A DNA stretch of 47,028 bases. Source: OPU3-GD-OMZ sp001901525. GTDB taxonomy: Bacteria; Pseudomonadota; Gammaproteobacteria; Methylococcales; Methylomonadaceae. Within the stretch, counting starts at the first letter, position 1. Every line of letters starts with the position of its first letter. Positions 8,425 through 16,222 of the stretch are shown here, in pieces. A model generated the notes under the pieces. It saw only the letters and a list, made by a program, of their open reading frames with translations, was not told where the DNA came from and did not search any database. The translations under genes and the position numbers were made by a program. Where the stretch lies: NCBI GenBank assembly GCA_963981505.1, contig CAXCEI010000009.1, positions 1 to 47,028 on the forward strand, in the 5' to 3' direction.

Positions 8425-8730
8425 TTACCAACTGGCTTTAGAAAGCCCAGGCACTTCACCACGCATGGTTGATTCCCTTAATTTATTGCGCCCAAGGCCA
8501 AATTTTCGGTAATAACCGTGCGGACGACCCGTTAGGCTACAACGATTACGCAATCTCGCCCCACTGGAATCCCTTGGTAGCTTTTGCAACTTGATTTGAG
8601 CAGTTTGACGATCTTCCCGAGAGGTATTCGGGTTAAGGATAAGCGCTTTTAATTCTTGACGCTTTTCGTAAAACTTTTTAACTAATTTTTCGCGTTTATG
8701 TTCACGAGCAATCATTGATTTCTTAGCCAT
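8425..8730 (-). CDS. rpsN: 30S ribosomal protein S14, zinc-free long form
   Basis: 101 aa, the long (C-) form without the CxxC zinc motif, as in E. coli. The basic C-terminal half (RNRCSLTGRPHGYYRKFGLG) is the signature. It lies 10 bp after rplE in the standard position. Confidence 0.98.
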   Translation of the reverse strand: MAKKSMIAREHKREKLVKKFYEKRQELKALILNPNTSREDRQTAQIKLQKLPRDSSGARLRNRCSLTGRPHGYYRKFGLGRNKLRESTMRGEVPGLSKASW

Positions 8731-8740
8731 AACGTAGCCT

Positions 8741-9280
8741 TTAAGTCTTAAATGGAAAATTAAAATGCTTCAACAAGGCCAAACCTTCTTCGTCATTTTT
8801 AGCCGTTGTAGTAATGGTGATATCCAAGCCACGAATCTTGTCAATCTTATCGTAATCAATTTCCGGGAAAATGATTTGCTCTTTAACACCCATGGAGTAA
8901 TTACCACGGCCATCAAAACTTTTACTACTCATGCCTCTAAAATCCCTAATTCTCGGGATTGCAATACTGATCAGGCGATCTAAAAATTCATACATGCGAT
9001 CACTGCGCAAGGTGACTTTACAACCAATCGGCATATCATCACGAATTTTAAAACCCGCAATAGATTTTCTTGCCTTGGTAATAATAGCTTTCTGACCGGC
9101 AATTTTCTCCATGTCAGCCACCGCTGCCTGTATTACTTTTTTGTCAGCAACCGCGTCACCCACACCCATATTCAAGGTTATTTTAGTGATTCTCGGTGCT
9201 TCCATAACTGACTTAAAACCAAACTCTTTGGTTAACCCAGGAACGATTTTTTCTTTATATTCTGTTTGTAAACGAGCCAT
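8741..9280 (-). CDS. rplE: 50S ribosomal protein L5
   Basis: 179 aa 5S rRNA-binding protein of the central protuberance. The motif ITLNMGVGDAVADKK and the C-terminal GLDITITTTAKNDEEGLALL identify it. It follows rplX by 17 bp. Confidence 0.98.
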   Translation of the reverse strand: MARLQTEYKEKIVPGLTKEFGFKSVMEAPRITKITLNMGVGDAVADKKVIQAAVADMEKIAGQKAIITKARKSIAGFKIRDDMPIGCKVTLRSDRMYEFLDRLISIAIPRIRDFRGMSSKSFDGRGNYSMGVKEQIIFPEIDYDKIDKIRGLDITITTTAKNDEEGLALLKHFNFPFKT

Positions 9281-9297
9281 GATCGATTTTCCGAATT

Positions 9298-9615
9298 TTA
9301 TGCGTCAACAATTTCATTGTTGGATTTAAAGAAACGCACTTTAGTGCCGTCATCAAGCGTTTTAAAACCAACTTTGTCAGCTTTCTTGGTTGCTTGGTTA
9401 TATAAAGCCACGTTTGATAGATGAATAGGCATTGCTTTTTCGACAATACCGCCTTCAATATTCTTTTGTGGATTGGGTTTTTGATGCTTCTTGACTTGGT
9501 TTACACCTAAGACCACGACTCTATCATCACCAACAAGATGGCTTACCACCCCTTGCTTACCTTTATCTTTACCCGCGAGGACGAGTACGTCATCACCTTT
9601 TCTGATCTTATTCAT
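9298..9615 (-). CDS. rplX: 50S ribosomal protein L24
   Basis: 105 aa assembly-initiator protein with an N-terminal KOW motif (KGDDVLVLAGKDKGKQGVV, residues about 6-24). Lies between rplN and rplE. Confidence 0.98.
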   Translation of the reverse strand: MNKIRKGDDVLVLAGKDKGKQGVVSHLVGDDRVVVLGVNQVKKHQKPNPQKNIEGGIVEKAMPIHLSNVALYNQATKKADKVGFKTLDDGTKVRFFKSNNEIVDA

Positions 9616-9632
9616 TTTGAGACCTTATCTAC

Positions 9633-10001
9633 TTAAAGCACTTCTGGAGCAAGTGATACAATTTTCATGAACTTCTCGGTTCTTAACTCACGGGTTACCG
9701 GGCCGAAAATACGTGTTCCGATGGGTTGTAAATTAGCATTCAGAATTACTGCTGAGTTACTGTCAAAACGAATAACAGAACCATCAGGTCTGCGTACACC
9801 TTTGCGTGTTCTGACCACTAAAGCGTTATGCACCTCACCTTTCTTTACTTTTCCGCGAGGAATTGCATCTTTAATACTGACTTTAATGATGTCACCAATG
9901 TTTGCATAGCGGCGATGAGACCCCCCTAACACCTTAATGCACATCACTTCTTTTGCACCACTATTGTCAGCAACGCCAAGCCTTGATTGAGTTTGAATCA
10001 T
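9633..10001 (-). CDS. rplN: 50S ribosomal protein L14
   Basis: 122 aa protein at the subunit interface. MIQTQSRLGVADNSGAKEVM and the C-terminal GTRIFGPVTRELR are conserved. It begins the spc-type order rplN-rplX-rplE. Confidence 0.98.
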   Translation of the reverse strand: MIQTQSRLGVADNSGAKEVMCIKVLGGSHRRYANIGDIIKVSIKDAIPRGKVKKGEVHNALVVRTRKGVRRPDGSVIRFDSNSAVILNANLQPIGTRIFGPVTRELRTEKFMKIVSLAPEVL

Positions 10002-10028
10002 GATTAATCCTGACTGATATTTTCTGTA

Positions 10029-10292
10029 TTAGTTATTTGGACGTTGTAAAACTTCCACCAAAACCCACTTCTTATTTTTTGACAGTGGTCTGCTGGAGGT
10101 CACGGATACAAGGTCCCCTTCCTGGCATTCATTGTTCGCATCATGAGCCATTAATTTTGATGAGCGCTTAATATACTTATTATATACCGGATGCTTTACA
10201 AGACGTTCCACACTGATTGTGACCGTTTTGTCCATCTTATTACTGACTACCCGACCGGTAGTTGTTCGTAAATTTTCTTTATTTTCACTCAT
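10029..10292 (-). CDS. rpsQ: 30S ribosomal protein S17
   Basis: 87 aa OB-fold 16S rRNA-binding protein; GRVVSNKMDKTVTISVERLV and YIKRSSKLMAHD are typical. The start overlaps the rpmC stop by four bases (ATGA), an arrangement that favours coupled translation. Confidence 0.98.
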   Translation of the reverse strand: MSENKENLRTTTGRVVSNKMDKTVTISVERLVKHPVYNKYIKRSSKLMAHDANNECQEGDLVSVTSSRPLSKNKKWVLVEVLQRPNN

Positions 10293-10486
10293 GAGTCTGA
10301 TGCCGTCATTTCTTTAAGAATGGTATGAATTCGCGCAACATCGCGACGATTCTTTTTCATCGAATCGGTTTTGGCAAGCTGACCGGTGCCTTTCTGCATT
10401 CTTAGGTTAAATTGTTCACGCGCTAATTCGGTCAACATTTCATTTAATTCTTGTGAATTTTTTTCACGAAGTTCAGTTGCTTTCAT
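10289..10486 (-). CDS. rpmC: 50S ribosomal protein L29
   Basis: 65 aa coiled two-helix protein at the peptide exit tunnel. MKATELREKNSQELNEML and the QFNLRMQKGTGQL stretch are conserved. It overlaps rpsQ by four bases and rplP by one. Confidence 0.98.
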   Translation of the reverse strand: MKATELREKNSQELNEMLTELAREQFNLRMQKGTGQLAKTDSMKKNRRDVARIHTILKEMTASDS

Positions 10487-10899
10487 TACATTACCGTACG
10501 AGTAGTAAAAGTTGTTTTAACAGGTAGTTTGGCTGCAGCTAACGTAAAAGCTTCGCGTGCGAGATCTTCAGAAACACCCTGAATTTCATAAAGCATGGTG
10601 CCCGGTCTGATCTGAGCAACCCAATACTCAACACTCCCTTTACCTTTACCCATTCTAACTTCAAGCGGCTTTTTAGTAATTGGCTTGTCCGGGAACACAC
10701 GAATCCATAACTTTCCGCCCCGTTTGACATGACGAGTAATGGTTCTACGTGCTGCCTCAATTTGACGCGACGTTAATCGTCCACGAGAAGTTGATTTTAG
10801 ACCGTACTCGCCAAAGCTAACGCTAGAGCCCCTAACTGCAATACCGGTATTTCTACCCTTATGCTGTTTTCTGAATTTTGTTCTTTTTGGTTGAAGCAT
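10486..10899 (-). CDS. rplP: 50S ribosomal protein L16
   Basis: 137 aa protein contacting A-site tRNA and needed for peptidyl transferase assembly. Motifs MLQPKRTKFRKQHKGRN and RVFPDKPITKKPLEVRMGKG are intact, including the conserved arginine region (WIRVFPDKP). It lies 9 bp after rpsC. Confidence 0.98.
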   Translation of the reverse strand: MLQPKRTKFRKQHKGRNTGIAVRGSSVSFGEYGLKSTSRGRLTSRQIEAARRTITRHVKRGGKLWIRVFPDKPITKKPLEVRMGKGKGSVEYWVAQIRPGTMLYEIQGVSEDLAREAFTLAAAKLPVKTTFTTRTVM

Positions 10900-10908
10900 C
10901 GTCTTTAC

Positions 10909-11583
10909 TTACTTTTTATTTTTTTTTGAAACCGTAGTTTTAGCCTGACTGTCATAGCCAAAAACTTCGCCTTTGAAAATCCAAACCTTAATACCGATAA
11001 TGCCGTAGGTTGTTAGCGCTTCAGCAAAACCATAATCAATATCAGCTCTCAACGTGTGTAACGGTACACGACCTTCGCGATACCACTCACTACGGGCAAT
11101 CTCAGCACCATTAAGACGTCCACCAAGATTAATCTTAATCCCTTCAGCCCCTAAACGCATGGTGTTAGTCACCGAACGTTTCATGGCACGGCGATACATA
11201 ATCCGTCGCTCCAATTGCTGCGCAATCCCTTCTGCGACTAACTGTGCATCTAATTCAGGCTTTCTAATCTCTTCGACATTAATTTGAACAGGAACCCCCA
11301 TCATCGCCGATACTGCGGTACGCAACTTATCGATATCCTCACCTTTTTTACCGATAACAATACCAGGGCGAGCCGTATGAACAGTAATTTGGGCGTTACC
11401 TGCAGGACGGTTAATCTGAATTCTACTCACCGACGCATGTGCTAGTTTTTCCTTAAGATAACTACGCACCTTCAAATCCTGACCCAACAAAACCGGATAG
11501 TCTTTTGAGTTGGCATACCACCTAGAGGTCCAGTCTTTAACTATCCCTAAACGTATGCCCGTTGGATGTACCTTTTGACCCAT
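10909..11583 (-). CDS. rpsC: 30S ribosomal protein S3
   Basis: 224 aa mRNA-entry protein. The KH domain carries GIVIGKKGEDIDKLR (about residue 74 onward) and the C-terminal domain carries AEIARSEWYREGRVPLHTLR. It sits between rplV and rplP. Confidence 0.98.
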   Translation of the reverse strand: MGQKVHPTGIRLGIVKDWTSRWYANSKDYPVLLGQDLKVRSYLKEKLAHASVSRIQINRPAGNAQITVHTARPGIVIGKKGEDIDKLRTAVSAMMGVPVQINVEEIRKPELDAQLVAEGIAQQLERRIMYRRAMKRSVTNTMRLGAEGIKINLGGRLNGAEIARSEWYREGRVPLHTLRADIDYGFAEALTTYGIIGIKVWIFKGEVFGYDSQAKTTVSKKNKK

Positions 11584-11594
11584 TACAATTACCC

Positions 11595-11930
11595 CTACTC
11601 GAATTCTGTTACTTTAATGGTTATATGACACGAACGCTTTAATATGCGGTTCGCTCTACCTTTAGCACGTGTTCGCAGGCGTTTTTGCGTTGAACCCTCA
11701 TTTACGTACACAGTTGAAACTTTCAATTCATCAACATCAGCATCTTCATTATGTTCTGCATTAGCGATTGCTGACTCGAGAATTTTAAGCATAAGTTCAG
11801 CCGCTTTTTTTGGGCTAAACTTTAAAACATTCAATGCTTTATCTACAGGCAATCCTCTGATCTGATCACCAACCAAGCGCGCTTTTTGAGCGGACATGGG
11901 TGCATTATTTAATCTTGCTGATATTTCCAT
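11595..11930 (-). CDS. rplV: 50S ribosomal protein L22
   Basis: 111 aa; the beta hairpin that lines the exit tunnel is the RLRTRAKGRANRILKRSCHI region near the C-terminus. I start at the ATG at 11930 (MEISARLNN); the frame could start two codons upstream at a TTG, which is less likely. Confidence 0.97.
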   Translation of the reverse strand: MEISARLNNAPMSAQKARLVGDQIRGLPVDKALNVLKFSPKKAAELMLKILESAIANAEHNEDADVDELKVSTVYVNEGSTQKRLRTRAKGRANRILKRSCHITIKVTEFE

Positions 11931-11942
11931 CTTCAAAAAACC

Positions 11943-12215
11943 TTATCTTGATTTCTTATCGGCCAAATGACCTCTGAACGTACGCGTTGGCGCAAATTCA
12001 CCCAGTTTATGACCTACCATATTCTCTGTAACCATTACAGGCATATGCTGCCGTCCATTATGAACTGCAATAGTCAATCCCAACATATCCGGTAGGATCA
12101 TGGATCTACGCGACCATGTTTTAATAGGTTTCTTACTGTTTGACTCAACTGCATCAGCTACTTTTTTAAGTAAATGATGATCAACAAATGGTCCTTTCTT
12201 TATAGAGCGTGCCAC
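11943..12215 (-). CDS. rpsS: 30S ribosomal protein S19
   Basis: 90 aa small-subunit head protein. MARSIKKGPFVDHHLLKK and MVGHKLGEFAPTRTF are the family motifs. It lies 11 bp after rplB. Confidence 0.98.
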   Translation of the reverse strand: MARSIKKGPFVDHHLLKKVADAVESNSKKPIKTWSRRSMILPDMLGLTIAVHNGRQHMPVMVTENMVGHKLGEFAPTRTFRGHLADKKSR

Positions 12216-12226
12216 GCTAACCTCTC

Positions 12227-13054
12227 TTATTTCTTCTTACGGCGTCTGACAATCATATTATCAGTACGTTTATTTTTACGGGTTTTAAACCCTTTAGTCT
12301 GAACACCCCACGGTGATACAGGATGACGCCCACCTGAGGTGCGACCTTCACCACCACCATGCGGATGATCCACTGGATTCATCGCCACACCACGAACTGT
12401 GGGTCGAATACCCCGTCTTCTTGATGCCCCGGCATTACCGAGTGATCTTAAATTATGCTCAGAATTAGATACCTCACCCACAACAGCCCTACATTCTGCT
12501 AAGACTTTACGCATTTCACCTGAACGTAAACGCAGCGTCACATGTACGCCTTCTTTAGCAACTAGCTGGACAGAGGTTCCTGCACTTCTTGCTATTTGCG
12601 CACCTTTACCCGGCTTCAGTTCAACACAATGAACCAAAGAACCCAACGGCATGTTTCGTAGTGGCAAGCAGTTACCGACTTTAATAGGTGCATGCGGACC
12701 CGAGATAACCTCATCTCCGGCTGAAAGCCCCTTCGGTGCAATGATGTACTTCCGATCCCCATCATTATACAATACTAATGCAATATTAGCAGTTCTATTT
12801 GGATCATATTCTACACGTTCTACGATTGCTGGAATTTCATCCTTAATTCGTTTGAAATCAATAACACGGTAATGCTGCTTATGCCCACCACCAATATGTC
12901 GTGTAGTAATTCTACCTTGGTTATTTCTACCGCCCGTTTTACTTTTTTTCTCCAACAAGGCCGCGTGAGGCTTACCTTTATGTAAATCGTCATTTTTAAC
13001 ACGAATTACAAAGCGCGAACCCGGAGAGGTCGGTTTTGATTTTACAATTGCCAT
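12227..13054 (-). CDS. rplB: 50S ribosomal protein L2
   Basis: 275 aa primary 23S rRNA binder essential for subunit joining. The C-terminal block NPVDHPHGGGEGRTSGGRHP includes the conserved histidine of the family. N-terminal half holds the OB-like RNA-binding domain (GRNNQGRITTRHIGGGHKQ). Confidence 0.98.
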   Translation of the reverse strand: MAIVKSKPTSPGSRFVIRVKNDDLHKGKPHAALLEKKSKTGGRNNQGRITTRHIGGGHKQHYRVIDFKRIKDEIPAIVERVEYDPNRTANIALVLYNDGDRKYIIAPKGLSAGDEVISGPHAPIKVGNCLPLRNMPLGSLVHCVELKPGKGAQIARSAGTSVQLVAKEGVHVTLRLRSGEMRKVLAECRAVVGEVSNSEHNLRSLGNAGASRRRGIRPTVRGVAMNPVDHPHGGGEGRTSGGRHPVSPWGVQTKGFKTRKNKRTDNMIVRRRKKK

Positions 13055-13088
13055 GTGTTCACCGTATCTATTGAGCTATCTTAATTTA

Positions 13089-13382
13089 TCAGGCTGTAGC
13101 AAAATCAATATCATGACCCGGCTTCAACTTCACGTAGGCCTTTTTCCAGTCTGATCTTTTGCCAAATGTGCGACCGAATCGCTTTGCCTTACCTTTAACA
13201 TTAAGGACCTGAACAGAGTCAACCTCAACATCAAACATTAATTCTACTGATTTTTTAATATCAAATTTTGTTGCCCGAGTTTGCACCTTAAATACAAACC
13301 GTTTGTTTTTTTCAGCGTCTATACTTGATTTCTCAGATACAATCGGCGCCAAAATCAAACTAGCTAATTCTTGATTATTCAT
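13089..13382 (-). CDS. rplW: 50S ribosomal protein L23
   Basis: 97 aa exit-tunnel protein that docks trigger factor and SRP. APIVSEKSSIDAEKNKRFVF is the family signature. It overlaps the end of rplD by four bases. Confidence 0.97.
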   Translation of the reverse strand: MNNQELASLILAPIVSEKSSIDAEKNKRFVFKVQTRATKFDIKKSVELMFDVEVDSVQVLNVKGKAKRFGRTFGKRSDWKKAYVKLKPGHDIDFATA

Positions 13383-13999
13383 CCTAAACGCTCCTCCAAC
13401 TGCTTTAAAGCCTGCTCAGTCATAATCACCTTATCCGCACCCACTAAATAAGCAGGGTTAAGATAATTAGCTGTTGTCACTGAAACATTCGGTATGTTTC
13501 TAGATGCCAACTCAAGGTTTTCATTAATCTCATGTGCAACGATCATGATTCTGTTCGCTTTTACATCGGTTAACTTCGCCACTAATTCTTTTGTTTTAGG
13601 TGTTGAAGGAACAATGTCATTGCTCACAACTAAACGGTCTTGACGAAGTAGTTCTGAAAAAATCGATCTAACCGCTGTTTTAAACATTTTCTTGTTTAAT
13701 TTTTGCTCATGATTCCTGGGCTGAGCGGCAAACGTAACACCCCCTGAACGCCACAATGGACTTCTAGAAGTACCGGCTCGTGCACGACCATTACCTTTCT
13801 GACGCCATGGCTTAATACCACCACCACTGACTGCCGAACGATTTTTTTGTGCTTTGGTACCCGCTCTAGCACCTGCCAAATATTTAGTAACCAATTGATG
13901 AATTAATGTTTCATTAAATGGTTGATCAAAAACAGCCTCAGAGACAGCAACCGCACCTACTGAATCTTTATCGCTAATTGCTTGAACTTCTAAAACCAT
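13379..13999 (-). CDS. rplD: 50S ribosomal protein L4
   Basis: 206 aa; the long tunnel loop (GGGIKPWRQKGNGRARAGTSRSP region, about 64-86) is present. In E. coli L4 represses the S10 operon through a leader before rpsJ; no room for that leader exists here (see rpsJ). Overlaps rplW by four bases and follows rplC by 3 bp. Confidence 0.98.
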   Translation of the reverse strand: MVLEVQAISDKDSVGAVAVSEAVFDQPFNETLIHQLVTKYLAGARAGTKAQKNRSAVSGGGIKPWRQKGNGRARAGTSRSPLWRSGGVTFAAQPRNHEQKLNKKMFKTAVRSIFSELLRQDRLVVSNDIVPSTPKTKELVAKLTDVKANRIMIVAHEINENLELASRNIPNVSVTTANYLNPAYLVGADKVIMTEQALKQLEERLG

Positions 14000-14002
14000 A
14001 AC

Positions 14003-14653
14003 TTAACCTTTATTTTTTAATTTAATCGCAGGTGTTATAACAACATCACTGCCTTTAGGCCCCGGAACGGCACCCTTAACCAAGATAAGATTTCTTGCTT
14101 CATCAACAGAATGAATGGTTAAATTCTGCACTGTTGTTTTAGCAGCACCCATATGTCCAGACATCTTCTTACCTTTAAATACACGCCCTGGCGTTTGACA
14201 CTGACCAATCGATCCGTTTGATCTATGCGAAATAGAGTTACCGTGAGTCGCATCCTGCATGGTAAAGTTATGGCGTTTCACACCGCCCTGAAAACCTTTA
14301 CCGATACTGACGCCACGCGCATCAACTAACTGACCTTTTTCAAACAAGGTAACAGGCACTTCCGCACCTAACACATAGTTTTCAGCCTGTTTCGGCTCTA
14401 CTCTAAACTCCCAAAGTCCTCGCCCGGCTAAACTTTCAGCGGCCGAATAATGGCCCGCCATCGCCTTGCTGACTTTTGAAGATTTTTTTTCACCCGCCGC
14501 TACTTGCAAAGCCGTATAACCATCACGTTCAGTTGTTTTAACCTGTGTGACACGATTATTTTCTACTTGCAATACTGTAACGGGAACCGAAGAGCCATCT
14601 GCTTCGAAAACTCTCGTCATACCACATTTACGTCCAATAAGACCCATTGACAT
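14003..14653 (-). CDS. rplC: 50S ribosomal protein L3
   Basis: 216 aa protein reaching toward the peptidyl transferase centre. GLIGRKCGMTRVF at the N-terminus and the central SHRSNGSIGQCQTPGRVFKGKKM region are conserved; the glutamine in GQCQ is the residue methylated by PrmB in E. coli. The first ATG (14653) has AGGA 8 bp before it. Confidence 0.98.
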   Translation of the reverse strand: MSMGLIGRKCGMTRVFEADGSSVPVTVLQVENNRVTQVKTTERDGYTALQVAAGEKKSSKVSKAMAGHYSAAESLAGRGLWEFRVEPKQAENYVLGAEVPVTLFEKGQLVDARGVSIGKGFQGGVKRHNFTMQDATHGNSISHRSNGSIGQCQTPGRVFKGKKMSGHMGAAKTTVQNLTIHSVDEARNLILVKGAVPGPKGSDVVITPAIKLKNKG

Positions 14654-14682
14654 TTGTCAATTCCTCTCTGCTTTCTTATTAC

Positions 14683-14994
14683 TTAATTAAGTTGAATCTG
14701 AACATCAACACCGGCTGCCAGATCTAGTTTCATAAGAGCATCGACCGTTTTATCGGTTGGCTCTACAATATCAAGCATACGTTTGTATGTTCTTAATTCA
14801 TATTGATCACGCGCATCTTTATTGACATGCGGTGAAATCAAAACCGTGAATCGTTCTTTTTTCGTCGGTAATGGAATCGGTCCCTTAACCATCGCTCCGG
14901 TACGTTTTGCGGTTTCAGTTATCTCACCTGCAGACTGATCAATTAATTTATGATCAAATGCTTTTAACCGTATTCTGATTGTTTGGTTTGCCAT
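14683..14994 (-). CDS. rpsJ: 30S ribosomal protein S10 (NusE)
   Basis: 103 aa; also the NusE antitermination factor. The ATG at 14994 gives MANQTIRIRLKAFDHKLID, matching the family start. Its ribosome binding region (GAGTGAGTG) overlaps the tufA stop codon and only 5 bp separate the two genes, so rpsJ must be read from the str transcript and there is no S10 leader. KGPIPLPTKKERFTVLISPH is the core motif. Confidence 0.97.
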   Translation of the reverse strand: MANQTIRIRLKAFDHKLIDQSAGEITETAKRTGAMVKGPIPLPTKKERFTVLISPHVNKDARDQYELRTYKRMLDIVEPTDKTVDALMKLDLAAGVDVQIQLN

Positions 14995-14999
14995 TACAC

Positions 15000-16190
15000 T
15001 CACTCTATAATTTTAGCTACTACGCCCGCACCCACTGTGCGACCACCTTCTCTTACTGCGAAACGCAAACCATCTTCCATCGCAATCGGTGCAATCAACT
15101 TAACCGTTACTTGCACGTTATCACCAGGCATAACCATCTCTACACCCTCAGGAAGATCTACCGCTCCTGTTACATCTGTCGTTCTAAAGTAAAACTGAGG
15201 ACGATAACCATTAAAAAATGGTGTATGACGACCTCCTTCATCTTTAGACAATACATAAATCTCTGCTTCAAAATGTGTATGCGGATTAATCGTCTTAGGA
15301 TGCGCTAACACCTGCCCACGATCTACTTCTTCACGCTTCGTACCACGCAATAAAACACCTACGTTATCGCCCGCCTCACCTTGATCCAACAACTTACGGA
15401 ACATCTCTACACCCGTACACGTCGTTGTCGCTGTCTCTTTTATACCAACAATCTCAATCTCTTCACCCACCTTCACTACACCGCGCTCAATACGACCGGT
15501 AACTACGGTGCCTCGACCTGAAATTGAAAATACATCTTCAATCGGCATCAAGAAAGAACCCGCTATCGCTCTTTCGGGCTCAGGAATATAGGAATCCATC
15601 GCTTCAACCAACTTAATGACCGAAGGTGCACCCACTTCACTGGTATCGCCCTCTAATGCTTTCAACGCCGAACCAATAATAACCGGCGTATCGTCTCCTG
15701 GAAATTCATACAAGTCCAGAAGCTCTCTGACTTCCATCTCAACCAACTCGACCAACTCTTCATCGTCGACCATGTCAGCTTTATTCAAAAACACCACAAT
15801 GTAAGGCACACCCACCTGACGCGCCAGCAAAATGTGCTCGCGAGTTTGTGGCATCGGACCGTCCGCTGCAGAACAAACTAAAATAGCACCGTCCATTTGT
15901 GCCGCACCGGTAATCATGTTCTTCACATAATCCGCGTGACCCGGACAGTCAACGTGCGCATAATGACGATTATCTGACTCATACTCAACATGAGACGTTG
16001 CAATCGTAATACCGCGCTCACGCTCTTCTGGCGCATTGTCAATATCTGCAAAAGCTTTTGCCTCACCGCCTTGGGCTTCAGCCATCACTTTCGTAATCGC
16101 AGCTGTCAGGGTCGTCTTACCATGATCAACGTGGCCAATCGTGCCGACGTTTACATGGGGTTTGGTACGTTCAAATTTTTCTTTAGCCAT
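15000..16190 (-). CDS. tufA: Elongation factor Tu, copy A
   Basis: 396 aa GTPase that brings aminoacyl-tRNA to the ribosome. G1 motif GHVDHGKT at 19-26, G3 DCPGHADY, and G4 NKADM are intact, as is the C-terminal GGRHTPFFNGYRPQFYFRTTDVTG. By eye every base from start to stop equals the second copy at 31509-32699, whereas flanks differ. It follows fusA by 32 bp and precedes rpsJ by 5 bp. Confidence 0.99.
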   Translation of the reverse strand: MAKEKFERTKPHVNVGTIGHVDHGKTTLTAAITKVMAEAQGGEAKAFADIDNAPEERERGITIATSHVEYESDNRHYAHVDCPGHADYVKNMITGAAQMDGAILVCSAADGPMPQTREHILLARQVGVPYIVVFLNKADMVDDEELVELVEMEVRELLDLYEFPGDDTPVIIGSALKALEGDTSEVGAPSVIKLVEAMDSYIPEPERAIAGSFLMPIEDVFSISGRGTVVTGRIERGVVKVGEEIEIVGIKETATTTCTGVEMFRKLLDQGEAGDNVGVLLRGTKREEVDRGQVLAHPKTINPHTHFEAEIYVLSKDEGGRHTPFFNGYRPQFYFRTTDVTGAVDLPEGVEMVMPGDNVQVTVKLIAPIAMEDGLRFAVREGGRTVGAGVVAKIIE

Positions 16191-16222
16191 GCCCTAACAC
16201 CTTAAATACTATGTAATATTCT

